Position numbers and translations under genes: made by a program. From Molossus alvarezi (taxonomy: Eukaryota; Chordata; Mammalia; Chiroptera; Molossidae), in the NCBI GenBank assembly GCA_037176705.1, contig CM073886.1:91175501-91239500 (forward strand): a stretch of DNA of 64,000 nt. The letters are read 5' to 3'. Below, piece by piece: positions 36,701-46,699 of this stretch; position 1 is the first letter of the stretch; the number at the start of each line of letters is the position of its first letter. Under the pieces are notes generated by a model that had not been told where the DNA came from, searched no databases, and was given only the letters and a program-made list of their open reading frames with translations.

Positions 36701-37532
36701 TTTCATTGGTTTCCAGGAAGTTTTTAATTTCTTCCTTGATCTCCTCGGTGACCCATTCATTGTTTAATAACATGCTATTTAGCCTCCATGTGTTGAAATG
36801 TCTTTGCATGTTCTTGTTGCAATTGATTTCTAGTTTCATGCCACTGTGATCTGAGAAGATGCTTGATATGATTTCAATCTTCTTGAACTTGCAGAGATTT
36901 AGTTTGTGTCCTATCATGTGGTCTATCTTTGAGAATGTCCCATGTGCACTTGAGAAGAATGTGTATTCTGTAGTTTTGGGGTGTAATTCTCTGTAGATAT
37001 CTATTAAATCCATTTGGTCTAGTGCTTCATTTAGAGTCTCTGTTTCCTTGCTAATTTTTTGCCTAGAGGATCTATCTAGTGCTGTCAACGGGGTGTTGAA
37101 GTCCCCTGCTATGATTGTATTGTTGTCGATTTCTCCTTGGAAGTCCTCCAGAAGATTTTTAATATATTTTGGTGCTCCTATATTGGGTGCATATATGTTT
37201 ATCAAGGTTATATCTTCCTGTTGGATAGATCCTTTCAATATTATGTAGTGGCCGTCTTTGTCTCTAGTTATGGTCTTCATTTTGAAATCTATTTTATCAG
37301 ATATGAGAATTGCTACCCCAGCTTTTTTTTGCTTTCCATTTGCTTGGAAAATTTTTTTCCATCCCTTCACTTTCAACCTATGTGAGTCTTTTGTTGAGAG
37401 GTGGGTCTCTTGTAAACAACATATAGATGAGTCATACTTTCTTATCCAATCAGCTACTCTGTGTCTCTTTATGGGAGCATTCAATCCATTTACGTTTAAG
37501 GTGATTATTGATATGTACTTATTTATTGCCAT
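33708..37532 (-). CDS. LINE-1 ORF2 protein (endonuclease and reverse transcriptase)
   Basis: ORF2 encodes 1274 aa, against about 1275 in human L1. The start ATG has A at -3 and G at +4. The N-terminal APE-type endonuclease keeps L-N-V-N-G-L-N (Asn near 13), L-Q-E-T-H (Glu near 42), A-G-D-F-N-T-P-L and S-D-H-S-G-M. The reverse transcriptase keeps [35 protein letters not shown] and the catalytic F-A-D-D-M-I-L-Y. The C-terminal Cys/His segment [18 protein letters not shown] is complete. No stop or frameshift is present. It lies 45 nt downstream of ORF1 in the same frame. Catalytic residues are intact, so target-primed reverse transcription is plausible; activity is not shown. Confidence 0.96.
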   Translation of the reverse strand: MAINKYISIITLNVNGLNAPIKRHRVADWIRKYDSSICCLQETHLSTKDSHRLKVKGWKKIFQANGKQKKAGVAILISDKIDFKMKTITRDKDGHYIILKGSIQQEDITLINIYAPNIGAPKYIKNLLEDFQGEIDNNTIIAGDFNTPLTALDRSSRQKISKETETLNEALDQMDLIDIYRELHPKTTEYTFFSSAHGTFSKIDHMIGHKLNLCKFKKIEIISSIFSDHSGMKLEINCNKNMQRHFNTWRLNSMLLNNEWVTEEIKEEIKNFLETNENEHTTTQNLWDAAKAVLRGKFIALQAYLKKQEKFLIDCLTSQLKELESKQKENPRASRRKEIVKIRAEINDIETKKTIQRINETKSWFFEKINKIDGPLARLTKKQRERTQIHKIRNERGEVTTNTREIQKIVNNYYEQLYGNKFDNLSEMDKFLETHSLPKLFPEEIENLNRPITTKEIEEVIKTLPANKSPGPDGFTGEFYRTFQKELTPILLKLFQKIQEEGRLPNTFYEASIILIPKPEKDTTKKENYRPISLMNIDAKILNKILANRIQKYIKKIIHHDQVGFIPGMQGWYNIRKSINVIHHINKMKNKNHMIISIDAEKAFDKIQHPFLIKTLSNVGIEGSYLAIIKAIYERPTANIILNGQKLKTFPLRTGTRQGCPLSPLLFNIVLEVLATAIRHEKKIKGIQIGKEEVKLSLFADDMILYIENPKDSIKNLLDLINEFGKVAGYKINVKKSTAFLYINDELTERETEKTIPFTIAPKKLRYLGINLTKEVKDLFAENYRSLKKEIEEDIKKWKHIPCSWIGRINIIKMSILPKAIYRFNAIPIKIPTTYFIELEQILQKFIWNQKRPRIATAILKKKNKVGGITIPDFRLYYKATVTKTAWYWHKNRHIDQWNRTENPEMDPRQYAQLIFDKGGKSIQWSKDSLFNKWCWENWTATCKKMKLDHQLTPYTKINSKWIKDLNVTRESIKILEENVGNKISDIIRSRIFTDTSPKATEIKEKMNTWDYIKLKSFCTAKETIIKMERQPTVWENIIANDVSDKGLISSIYRVLIQLHKRKTKNPIKKWAEELNRHLSKQDIQMAKRHMKKCSSSLIIREMQIKTTMRYHLTPVRMAAINKSSNNKCWRGCGEKGTLIHCWWECRLVQPLWKTIWCYLKKLKIELPFDPVIPLLGIYPKKPETPIRKNICTPMFIAALFTIAKIWKQPKCPPVDEWIKKLWYIYTMEYYAAVRKKDLLSFETTWRDLESIILSERSQAEKDKYHMISLIYGI

Positions 37533-37577
37533 TTTTGTTTAGTGTGGTTCTATTTTTCTTCCCACTTCTCCTGCTAA

Positions 37578-38459
37578 TTACAGCAGTCCTTTTAACATTT
37601 CTTGCAGTGCTGGTTTGGTGCTAATGTATTCCCTTAGCTTTTTTTTGTCTGGGAAGCTCTTTATTTGATCTTCTATTTTGAATGATAGCCTTGCTGGGTA
37701 GAGTAGTCTTGGATTCAGATTCTTGTTTTTCATGACTTTGATTACTTCATGCCATTCTCTTCTGGCCTGTAGTGTTTCTTGTGAGAAGTCAGCTGAGAGC
37801 CTTATGGGGTTCCCTTTGTAGGTAACCTGTTGCTTATCTCTTGCTGCTTTTAGGATTCTCTCTTTGTCTTTAATTTGTGGCATTTTAATTACTATGTGTC
37901 TTGGTGTGGGCCTGTTTGGGTTCTTCTTACTTGGGACTCTCTGTGCTTCTTGAACTTGAATGCCTTCTTCCTTCACCAAATTAGGGAAGTTTTCTCTCAC
38001 TATTTTTTTGAATATATTCTCTATCCCTTGCTCCTTTTCTTCTTCTTCGGGGACTCCTATGATGCGAATATTATTACGTTTCCAGTTGTCCCATAGTTCT
38101 CTTAAGCTGTCTTCCTGTTTTTTAATAGTTTTTTCCTTTTGTTTTTCTGATTGGTTGATTTTTTCTACCCTGTCTTCTAATTCACTGATCCGGTCCTCAG
38201 CTTCCCCTACTCTGCTTTTTAAACCTTCCAATGTGTTTTTCATTTCGGATATGTCATTTTTTATCTCTTCTTGTTGGTTTTTAATTTCCATTTGGCTTAT
38301 TTTCAGTGTCTCTATGTCCTTACTCATGCTGTTCAGCTTCCTCAAGATCATGGCTCTGAATTCTAGCTCTGTTAACATGCCTAATTGCTCCACATTGATC
38401 TCATCTTCGGTGGAGGTGTCTTGCTCTTTCATTTGGCTTCTGTTTCTGTGTTTCACCAT
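37578..38459 (-). CDS. LINE-1 ORF1 protein (RNA-binding chaperone)
   Basis: ORF1 encodes 293 aa starting at the ATG complementary to 38457-38459. Its context GCCAAAATGG is favourable. The frame stays open upstream to a GTG at 38471, but I take the ATG as the start. Residues about 45-110 are a heptad-rich coiled coil (the trimerisation region; repeated E-I/L-K-N and R-V-G-E-A-E-D-R-I-S-E-L-E). An RRM-like domain follows with N-N-I-R-I-I-G-V-P-E near its start. The C-terminal domain contains A-D-F-S and A-R-R-E-W. The protein ends L-Q-E-M-L-K-G-L-L, then TAA. Human ORF1p is 338 aa, so the N-terminal part is shorter here. The known family role is trimeric nucleic-acid chaperone and L1 RNP coat. 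No internal stop is present. Confidence 0.95.
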   Translation of the reverse strand: MVKHRNRSQMKEQDTSTEDEINVEQLGMLTELEFRAMILRKLNSMSKDIETLKISQMEIKNQQEEIKNDISEMKNTLEGLKSRVGEAEDRISELEDRVEKINQSEKQKEKTIKKQEDSLRELWDNWKRNNIRIIGVPEEEEKEQGIENIFKKIVRENFPNLVKEEGIQVQEAQRVPSKKNPNRPTPRHIVIKMPQIKDKERILKAARDKQQVTYKGNPIRLSADFSQETLQARREWHEVIKVMKNKNLNPRLLYPARLSFKIEDQIKSFPDKKKLREYISTKPALQEMLKGLL

Positions 38460-39280
38460 TTTGGCTATCACTGTGGGCTTTGGAGCCTGTCAAGTTCTCC
38501 CTGTGGGTGTTGGTGTTCTGCTATTTGTGGCTCCCTCTCCTGTGTTTAGATGAGTGAGGGAAGACCCACGTTGAACACCTCTGTCAAGTCTTACTTTCCT
38601 GGTTAAAGTTGCCAGTCCAGGAAAGGTACTGTTATCCTCTAGCTTTTTGCCTGGAGGCTAGCAGTCTAGGTTAATTGATGAGTTTTGGGTTGTCAGTTGA
38701 TTGAAAAACTCCCTCTGGTGCTCAGCCAAGGGGCTTTCACGAGGGTGGGGCAGATGCTGGTGGTTAGTGAGCCTCAATTAGCACTTCAATGGCCCACAGG
38801 GTGGGGTTGGATCTCCGAGGGAGGGGCTGCTGCCTCTCCTCAGAGCCCTGGGAAGGAGCAATGTGGCCACCGTCCTGTGTGGCTGTACTCAGCCAAAGCT
38901 CTGAGCGCCCTCCAAACCCCGAGTGTCCCGACACAGTGTCAGTCCAGTCCGCCCTCCCTCCGCCGGAGCCCAAGGTGAGTGGCTGTGGCTGTTTCAGCCT
39001 CTGTCCCGGCTGCGCTGTGGGGCCGCCTGAGAGTGTGACCCGCGGGCGCCGCTCCCAGCTGAGGCCGCTGCCGAGCTGCCGACCGTGGGCTCCCAGCCCC
39101 GTCTCGCGCCTTCGCAAGCCTACCGGGATGGAGTCCGTGTCCCTCGTTATATGGTCCTCGCAAGCTGCTTTTCTGTTGCTTTTTCCCGTCGATTTGTCTG
39201 TGTTATAGTTGTAATTCCAGTTTGGTTCTGGGAGACGGTCTGTGTAGCTCCGCTCACTCCGACGCCATTTTTTTTTTCCC
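38460..39280 (-). promoter_or_regulatory. LINE-1 5' UTR with internal promoter region
   Basis: About 820 bp, strongly GC- and CpG-rich at 38850-39150, unlike the AT-rich flanks. The 5' end on the minus strand reads GGGAAAAAAAAAAATGGCGT, the position where mammalian L1s carry a YY1 site (core AATGGCG). ORF-like translations across this region are GC-driven and not conserved proteins. Confidence 0.75.
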
Positions 39281-39289
39281 CCAATTCTT

Positions 39290-39935
39290 AAATTGATTTG
39301 TTTGTATGTTTTATTGCTGAGTTTTAAACAATAGAGTTCTTTATATATTCTGGATACAAGTCTTTTATTAGATGTGTGATTTGCAAATAATGCTGCCCAG
39401 TCTCTGGCTTGTCTTTTCATCTCCTTAAAAGCATCTTTTGCAGAGCCAAAGTTAAAACAATTTTTTAACCCTCACTTGAGGACATGTTTTTATTGATTTT
39501 TAGAGAAAGAGATAGAGAAATATCACTTGGTTGCCTCCATACATGCCTGACTGGGGATTAAATACGCAATCTTTTGGTGTACTGGACAACTGAGCCAGGG
39601 CAAAGTTTTTAAATTTGAATGAAGTCCAATTTATCAGTAGACTTCATGTTTTTTAAAAACATATTAAAAACCCAAGTCCATACAGATTTTCTCATATTTT
39701 CTTTCGGAAGCTTAGTTGTTTTTGAACTAATTTTTGTATAAAGTGTGAGGTATGTGTCAAGTTTCATTTTTTGGTATATAGACCTCCAATTGTTCTAGCA
39801 CCATTTGTTGACTGTAATTTCTCAAATTGTCTTTGTACTTTTATAAATAATTAGTTGATGATATTTGTGTGAGTCTATTTCTGGGTTCTGTATTCTGTTC
39901 CATTATCTCTCTACCCTTTAGCCATCTATCTCCCC
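39290..39935 (-). mobile_element. Older L1 fragment, right part
   Basis: Diverged minus-strand L1 ORF2 sequence, collinear with 34320-34860 of the young element (for example 'ctggatacaagtcttttat' and 'tttctgggttctgtattctg'). It is interrupted by a partial SINE at 39465-39602 and ends near a C-rich run. Confidence 0.75.
39465..39602 (-). mobile_element. VES-type SINE, internally deleted
   Basis: It has the CCTCACTTGAGGACA tail of the long-tail type, then GATTTTTAGAGAAAGAG and a shortened head ending CTGAGCCAGGGC. It sits inside the old L1. Confidence 0.8.
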
Positions 39936-39955
39936 CCCCACCCCACCCCCCGTTT
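39930..39955. repeat. C-rich low-complexity run
   Basis: Runs of C broken by single A bases; the reverse strand is G-quadruplex-prone. Confidence 0.85.
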
Positions 39956-39968
39956 AAGATTTAATAAG

Positions 39969-40186
39969 GCCTGGCCAGTGTGACTCAGTAGTTGAGTGTC
40001 GACCCATGCACCAAGAGGTCGCTGGTTCGATTCCTGGTCAGGGCACATGCCCAGGTTGTGGGCCAAATACCCAGTGGAGGCATGCAGAAGGTGACCAATC
40101 AATTTTCTCTCTTATTAATGTTTCTATCTCTCTCCTCTCCCTTCCTCTCTCTCTAAAATCAATAAAGAAAAAAATTTAAAAAAAAG
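39969..40186 (+). mobile_element. VES-type SINE, short-tail type
   Basis: TSD AAGATTTAATAAG is at 39956-39968 and 40187-40199. Head GCCTGGCCAGTGTGACTCAG; tail TAAAATCAATAAAG. Confidence 0.93.
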
Positions 40187-40199
40187 AAGATTTAATAAG

Positions 40200-41030
40200 T
40201 ATGTAATGCTCTAGATTTTAGTAAACAGCATATACTTAAGTAGCCCCTCTAGCTGAAGGTATCATAGCTCTATAGAAGGATTCTTTCTGTTCTAAAAATC
40301 AGAAACGGGAATGTGACAACAAAAAATGGTTAAGTTAAGCAGAACTTGGCTACTATGAAGCAGAGAAAGAATGTGGTAGCATGCAATAATACACTAAGGG
40401 CAGGCAACAGCTCTGCCTGGGAACTGGGAGAGTTTCTATCTTAAAGAGCAAGATAAGGTAAATCTCTTTGCTATACTCTATTCCCATGTCAGATTTATAG
40501 CTTTGTAGGGGGTTTTAATGTTTGCATTTTGTTTTACCCTGGTTTAGGTGTCAGGTGTTTATATATACTAAACCTCAGCAGTTAGTGTTCTTAAAAGAAT
40601 AATTCAAAGATACATACAATATGAACTTACATTCTTAAAATGTTTTTTAAAAGTTTTAAAAGGACAAAGTGAAATTAATTTTCTCACACACAAACATGCC
40701 GTTTATGCTTTTTTTACTGGAATACACAGTATTTAATCAGTGTTTTATAAAAAGTACTTTGAGTTAGTGGGAGCTCTTGTGTATCGCAAAAGGCTCTAAT
40801 TCCATGAATTCAGGTTAAGTCAAACATCTTTCCATATTATGGACACAACACTAAAAACCCAGAGCAGTGTTGCTACAATTCAACCGTCCTTAGATTATAA
40901 CTGCTCTCAGGGGTCTAGGTGCTTAATTTTGTTGCAGGCTATGCTTAAGTGTAATTATAAGTGTTATGTCCCTTTATTTCTACTGAAAATTGTTGCTACA
41001 CTGGCACAGCTTAGAAACAAGGCTAATTTG
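40200..41030. other. Intronic sequence, nothing recognised
   Basis: AT-rich, no supported feature. Confidence 0.5.
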
Positions 41031-41240
41031 GCCAAGGGAGCCTTCTCTTTATCTCCCTAGAATAGGGTGACCACTGTCTTCTGTAAACATCTGAGGCTAG
41101 CACTGAAAAAGATAATTTAGATCCAAACTTGTTTTTAACTTCATTTACCTTTATTCACCTATGTTCCCAATATATAGGAAAAGGTTAAGTAACGTGTATT
41201 TTCATCACTAATTAATTTGCTACAAAAACTCTGTGCAAAG
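41025..41240 (+). repeat. Diverged direct repeat, copy 1
   Basis: Shares order and long identical stretches with 42730-42960, for example 'tttattcacctatgttccca' and 'attttcatcactaattaatt'. Confidence 0.8.
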
Positions 41241-42729
41241 ACCTTTCAATATGTACTAAAATGCAAACATATTTTGTTCCAACATTCTTTCCATTCTACA
41301 CAGCATAGGGTAAAATAATAAAATGAAAAAAACATAATTTTTAAACCTTCACTGGTATACTGATAAATCCTGAGAATATAATAATGAGCATAAAGCCAAA
41401 TAATTAAGGCTGGTGAATAACTTTGCCATGTTATCCTAGCTTTCAATTTCTAGGCTACTCTCCAGCACCATCAGGATTAGACATTCTCACCTTCTATCAC
41501 ACCAAATATACTTTCACAGGTCAGCTACAAATCTTTTTTCTAGGTGACTGGGCAAGTACATACAAACTACACCTAAAACTGAGTCTCACCAAACAGCAGC
41601 AGGATTAAAACACAACTGCAACACTCTAGTCTTTGTCTGAGGCCTACAAGATATCTCTCTATACTCTCTGAAGCCAAGCCAAGGGTTTTCTTTTTAACTT
41701 CCTTAAACAATCTTCTGTTTAAGGAATTTCAAGTTACTGTCAATATTGTGAACAAATAAGCATATCCGGAAATTTTCTATTAATTTGTAATGATTAATAA
41801 AACTAAAAAGGTAAATACTTACCTAAAAAGAAGAAGAAATTGGCAGGAAGTCATTATGTAACTTTTGAGGTTAAGAAAACATTCTTTCTCATAGGATCAA
41901 GAAAATCAAATATACATTAAAGAACAAATCTAACTTCCTATTTGTTGAGTACATATATACCTTTGATCTAATGAATTTCTAGAACAAACTGAAAATACAA
42001 ATTTAAAAGAAACGATTCAGTACTTAAACTCATATGCCAGTTAATATCTGCCTTTGACCATAAAATAAAATGCTTTCCAGTAGGAACAGAAATCTGCTCG
42101 TTATCATATAATAAATTTGAGACTATTTAGACAAGACAGTTCTTTAAAGAAGCAGCTAAATCAATACCATTAATTTTAAAACAGAAGTCAGACTAAGTTG
42201 ACATCACAAAATTGGTAATTAGCAATACCAGGAAATGTATTAAGTATCTTTTTTTAAAAATTAAGTGAGTAGAAGAAAAATAAATATAAAGCTACATTAA
42301 AAGTCTGGTAAGCCACTGATATAATTCAAAGTATAATGGAAATCATATTTAAGGTTTAATACTCTCATAAGTACATTTAAATAGTAAACACATTGAAATC
42401 AATACAAATGTAACATAAATAAACTGATACACATGGTATATCAATATCTAAATAATAAAGACTAAGGAGGAGGAAGGATCAAATATTATTAACATATCAA
42501 AATTGGCAAAAAGGTAGGGAAGAACTATAATAAATTCTGTGAGATTCTGCTTCAAAGTAGGTCGTTACTGAATAGTTTATATTGTCTACTTTTTTAAAAG
42601 ACAAGCTTAAATATAGATAAAGATTCAGTAGGCTAACAAAATAGAACAAATGTCACTCATTCAGAAGATTAATCTTGATGAAACACTATAGGAGTTGTTC
42701 TTAAAAAGTTGTAGACCTTGAAGAAAAAC
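41241..42729. other. Intronic sequence between the direct repeat copies
   Basis: AT-rich, unique-looking. It contains the candidate recursive splice site; nothing else recognised. Confidence 0.5.
41807..41850 (-). promoter_or_regulatory. Candidate recursive splice site (zero-length exon)
   Basis: On the CWC27 strand, TTTCTTCTTCTTTTTAG abuts GTAAGTAT, the AG|GT junction lying between 41823 and 41822. The upstream tract is almost wholly pyrimidine, branch-point-like CTTAAC and TAATGAC lie upstream, and the donor matches U1 perfectly. It lies about 14.2 kb downstream of the 158-bp exon in the long intron. Function is inference. Confidence 0.5.
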
Positions 42730-42960
42730 TAATTTTGGCTAGGAGAAGGGACCCTCTCACTTCATCTCCCTAGAGTAGGGGGACCATTGTCTTCTGCAAA
42801 CATCTCAGCCTAGCAATAAAAAAGACAGATAATCTAGGTTCAAACTTGCTTTCTAATCTTATTTGCCTTTATTCACCTATGTTCCCAATGTACAGGAAAT
42901 GGTTAAATAACATATATTTTCATCACTAATTAATTGGCTACAAAAACTATGAGTAAATCA
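42730..42960 (+). repeat. Diverged direct repeat, copy 2
   Basis: Second copy of the 41025-41240 unit, about 1.7 kb away, same orientation. Confidence 0.8.
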
Positions 42961-43059
42961 CATGCTAGACATAGTGAATGATATTTTTTGTTTGTTTCAG
43001 GGGAATGGGTCCTAGGATATACATTTGGTGAAAGTCAAACAAATTTTAAAAATTTGCCT

Positions 43060-43520
43060 TTAGGTCATTTGGAGAGTTAATATTTAAATAGTGTGGTCTC
43101 AAAGGGCTCTCTGATGAGATGATACTTGAGCAAGAAACTGAATGAAGAGAAGGAATGGTTACTAAATATCTCAGATCAGAAAGTTTCAAGCTGAGGTAAA
43201 CCAAAGCACGAGGTCTGGAAGAAGAAAGAGCTTGGCGTGCTTCCGGGACAGTGAGAGGACACTGTGCCTGGTATGAAGTGAGCAAGAAGAGTAAGGTAGA
43301 TAACACTTGGCCAAAATATGTAAGAAAGTGCAAGGGTGTGAGGAACAGGGCGCAGAGTGAGGGGCTGCCTCTGGTAGAAGAATGTGGATTCAGATGTAGA
43401 TAGGGAGATTTGGTAGTGGGTAAATGAGGACCTTCTTTTTGTAATGAAATGGGAAGCAAGGTGATCAGCCAAAAGTGAGAAGAGGGATGAAGATGTTGGG
43501 TGTTATTAATTATTAGGATT
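43060..43520. repeat. L2-like ancient repeat
   Basis: 'gatgatacttgagcaagaaa', then 'gagcttggcgtgcttccgg' and 'ggacactgtgcctggtatga' follow an old LINE pattern. Confidence 0.45.
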
Positions 43521-43599
43521 CTCTTCCAGGAACAAGAAAATCAACCAAGAAAGGCATTAGAAATAAAACAGCAGCTATTCATTTCCTCCCTGCCCACAT

Positions 43600-44050
43600 T
43601 CGCACCTTAGAGCCTACCCTATGCACAGCCCTGGAAGAAATAGCCTTAATGTGCAGCAGACAGGTTTAGGTTCTGCTACACTTAAACCCCAAATAATGTG
43701 CTTTAAACAACATGAGGGTCGTTTTATCTCATATGAAAGAAGTCTAGAAATAGGCAATGAAAGCTGGCACAGTGGTTCTATAGTCTTCAAGGACCCAGGC
43801 TCCTTCGACCTCACCAATCTGCCATCCATAGCTCCAGCCCATGTGCATGGCTGTAGCAGCAGGAAGGGATGAAGGAGGGCTAGCCCCTTCCTTCTGGCCA
43901 TTAAAAATGGCTGTCTGAAATTCTGATACACTTCTGTTTCATCTCATTAGCCAGAATTTTGTCACCAGGTCATACTTAGCTACAAAGGAGACTGGTGAAT
44001 GTCTTTTAGCTGGGCAGTCATGAGTCTAGCTAACAGTTGGGGTTCATATT
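43600..44050 (+). repeat. Unassigned old interspersed repeat
   Basis: 'ctcattagccagaattttgt', 'cttagctacaaaggagactg' and 'cttttagctgggcagtca' are hallmarks of a common mammalian repeat whose name I cannot give with confidence. Confidence 0.55.
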
Positions 44051-44059
44051 ACTAAGAAG

Positions 44060-44662
44060 GGAAGGATAGCTGATGGAACGACTGGCCACCTATGTCACAG
44101 CCACAGACCTCATGGCTTTCTAACTCCCTCCACTATCACTATCCCCTCCAATAACAAAACTAAATGGATACCTAACCCAAACAAGCCAATAAGATTCTCT
44201 CTCCTGAGAACTTGGATTTGGGGCACAGAAATCAAGTCAATTTACTCCTGAAGAGTTGAACTCCAAGAGGTAGCGAGCGACTAAAGCCCTTCAGAGAAAG
44301 CACATGATTTCAAGATAGTAGAACAAATGAACAGAGAATAGCAGAAAAACTGAGGTCGCAGAGGGGGAGAGAAAACACAAGTTTCTGACAACCTCCTTAA
44401 GTGAGGCCTATAGGCAATTCTTTTATCCAGATTTCACGCAACTCCTCTATTTTATAGAATTCCCTTTACTTGAGTTAATTTGAGTGGGTTTTTATTCCTT
44501 ACAACCAAAGGATCCTTAAACTATCGAATAAGAAAGTTGTAACTTAATGTTATATGTGTATGAAGTGTTTCTATATCTTCTATGAAACTTGGAAGATAGC
44601 CATTGTGTTCTTGTTCTCCCCCATGCCTTGTGTAAAAGTAATTCTAAGATGGAATTTTCTTT
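44060..44662. other. Intronic sequence, nothing recognised
   Basis: No supported feature. Confidence 0.45.
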
Positions 44663-44678
44663 AGAATTTTGTACTTTT

Positions 44679-44899
44679 TTTTTTTTTTTTTTAAAGATTT
44701 GTTATTGATTTTTAGAGAGAGAGGAAGGAAGAGGGAGAAACATCGATGTGAGAGTGAAACATTGATTGGCTGCCTCCTGCACACCCCCTACTAGAGATTG
44801 AGCCTGAAACCCTGGCATGTGCCCTGATGGAGAATTGAACTGGCAGCCTTTTGGTGCACAGAACAATGCCTAACTAATTGAGCCACACCGGCCAGGGCG
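44679..44899 (-). mobile_element. VES-type SINE, short-tail type
   Basis: TSD AGAATTTTGTACTTTT is at 44663-44678 and 44900-44915. The long T run at the left is the poly(A) tail. Confidence 0.93.
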
Positions 44900-44918
44900 A
44901 GAATTTTGTACTTTTAAA

Positions 44919-45060
44919 GGTTGTGGGTTTGATTCCTGGTCAGGGCACATACCTAGGTTGTGGTTTGATTCCCAGTCGGGGAGAGTAGAGGAGGCAACTG
45001 ATAGATGTTTCTCTCTACATCCCACTTCCTATCTCTCTCAAATCAATTAAAAAACAACAA
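44919..45060 (+). mobile_element. VES-type SINE, 5'-truncated
   Basis: Starts in the B-box region (GGTTTGATTCCTGGTCAGGG) and runs to CAAATCAATTAAAAAAC. Confidence 0.8.
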
Positions 45061-45062
45061 CA

Positions 45063-45356
45063 GCCCTGGTCGGTTTTATTCAGTGGTTAGAGCATCGGCC
45101 CGCGGACCGGAGAGCCCTGGGTTGGGTTCCCATAATAGCACGAACCTTGGTTGCAGTTTGTCCCCGACCCTGGTTAGACACACTCGATGTGTCTCTCTCA
45201 CATAGATGTTTCTCTCTTTCTCTTCCTCCCTCTCTCCCTTCCACTCTATCTGAAGGTACATGCAAAAATGTCCTTGGGTGAGGATAAAAAACAAAAACAA
45301 AACAAAACAAAACAAAACACAACAAAACAAAATCTTATCCTTGGGAGAAGATTAAA
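45063..45356 (+). mobile_element. VES-type SINE, long-tail type with (AAAAC)n tail
   Basis: Head GCCCTGGTCGGTTTTATTCA; body ends TGTCCTTGGGTGAGGATAAA followed by (AAAAC)n at 45288-45332. A second, degraded copy of the 3' end (TATCCTTGGGAGAAGATTAA) follows the tail. Confidence 0.9.
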
Positions 45357-45489
45357 ATACATAAGTAAATAAAATTCAGATAATGGGGATCATGAATTTT
45401 TATTATACCTCTTTTTCTCCTGTCTGCCAGAAAGATAACTAAATTTATTATACAGTCACAGGTATCGACAGCAATTCCTGGTTCAAGTA

Positions 45490-45868
45490 CAGAGACTGTG
45501 GTAGACTGCATTACTGTTTCTAATCGTTCACTGTGAAAGGTTTGTACTTCACCATATGGTCATCTCGCTTGGCCATAAGTCTCACTCTGGCCAATTACAT
45601 GGTGAAGTGATGTACACCACCTCTAAGGAGAAGCTGTAAGAGCTAGCATATGATCCCATCACCACTCTTTACCCTGTGCATGCCTCTCAGAAGGAGGCTG
45701 TCTCTCCACCCCAGACTCGATGAAGATGATGTGGAGCACATTCACAGATCCCACCAGGAAGCAGTGAGAGCCAAGGAAACAAACATTGGTTGTTTTAAGC
45801 CATTGAGATTTGGGGGTTGTTTGTACCATAGCATAACCTTGCCCAGGATGACTAATAAAGGAAGCAAC
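45490..45868 (+). mobile_element. MLT1-type LTR (ERVL-MaLR)
   Basis: The 3' half 'ttaagccattgagatttggg', 'gttgtttgtaccatagcata' and 'ccaggatgactaata' is the signature of MLT1 LTRs. No internal retroviral sequence accompanies it. Confidence 0.75.
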
Positions 45869-46213
45869 TGAATGGGAAACAAGTTAGGACATTTACTTAT
45901 GTACACTACAGGGACACTAGGTACATCAGGATGGACTAACAAGACAGACATGTCTAAGGGCAACACTAGGGCAGCCAGGGTTCCTATCCCAGTCCTGGTC
46001 ACCACCACTTGGCCAGTCATCTAAACCAGAAACCTAGGCGCCATCTGGAATACATCCTCCTTCACGTCTCCTACATCCCATTGGTTACCTCCTTACTATC
46101 TCTCAAATCCATTCCCACAGATACTACCTTAGTCACAACTGTATTACCTCTCCCTTGGGCTGATGTAATAATCTATTAATTTGTCTTTCTGCTTTGGTCT
46201 CCTTCCCTTAATC

Positions 46214-46699
46214 CAGCAATTTTCAACCAGGTTAGAGGAATTTTTATTTTATTTTATTAATTATTTCATGACCATTCTTTTTATTTATTTACTTTTATTT
46301 ATTTATTTATAATTGTTGAAATTATTACATATGCCCCCCCTTTTCTCCTGTTGACCCCCTCCTTTCTGCTCTCAGCTCCCTCCTGCTTTCTCCAACCTAA
46401 TGTCTGTGTCCATTGGTTGTGTATATATACATATGAATTCTCTGGTTTATCGGATTAGAGGAATTTTTAAAACATGCAATACCTGACTATTTAGTCAGGG
46501 GCATTGACCTCTTTCCCCTTAGAATGTCAAATAAAAAATGACAACAGCCAACACAATAATAGCTGTCCGGTGTGAATGAATCAAAACAATACCTATTTTT
46601 TTGTCAGATTGACAAAACATATTATATTTTTTGGTGTGCCACAGAATTTTAATAATTAATTTATATGTGCCAAGAGATGAAAAAGGATGAAAATCGCTG
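46214..46699. mobile_element. hAT-type non-autonomous element (MITE), split by an L1 3' end
   Basis: Left terminus CAGCAATTTTCAACC; right terminus, reverse-complemented, CAGCGATTTTCATCC. These form terminal inverted repeats. An 8-bp TSD, CCTTAATC / CTCTAATC, is at 46206-46213 and 46700-46707 (two mismatches). The interior ('tatttagtcaggggcattga', 'ttggtgtgccacagaatttt') has no ORF. Confidence 0.8.
46247..46454 (-). mobile_element. Short L1/HAL1 3' end inside the hAT MITE
   Basis: 'tgtctgtgtccattggttgt' and 'gaattctctggtttat' match the 3' UTR at 18630-18690. A 15-bp TSD TTAGAGGAATTTTTA is at 46232-46246 and 46455-46469. 5'-truncated at about 200 bp; (TTTA)n-rich tail. Confidence 0.85.

Larger units (their letters stand above)
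33450..39280 (-). mobile_element. Young full-length LINE-1 with both ORFs open
   Basis: A 5.83-kb minus-strand L1. From 5' to 3' it has a GC-rich 5' UTR (about 38460-39280), ORF1 (37578-38459), a 45-nt spacer, ORF2 (33708-37532), a short 3' UTR with G-rich tracts, and an uninterrupted poly(A) of about 26 (T run 33448-33473 on the plus strand). A 9-bp TSD CCAATTCTT lies at 33441-33449 and 39281-39289. The flanks join into one continuous older antisense L1 across the insertion, which confirms the boundaries. The element is in the same transcriptional sense as CWC27. Length, intact frames and tail suggest a recent, possibly competent copy; activity is inference. Confidence 0.95.

Noticed and set aside
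33853..39291. Plus-strand ORFs across the L1 (for example 215 aa at 35212-35859, 197 aa at 37960-38553)
   Set aside because: They are antisense shadows of the intact L1 ORF1 and ORF2.
38764..39420. 218-aa minus-strand ORF
   Set aside because: It joins GC-rich L1 5' UTR to the flanking old L1. Composition-driven and crosses the element boundary.
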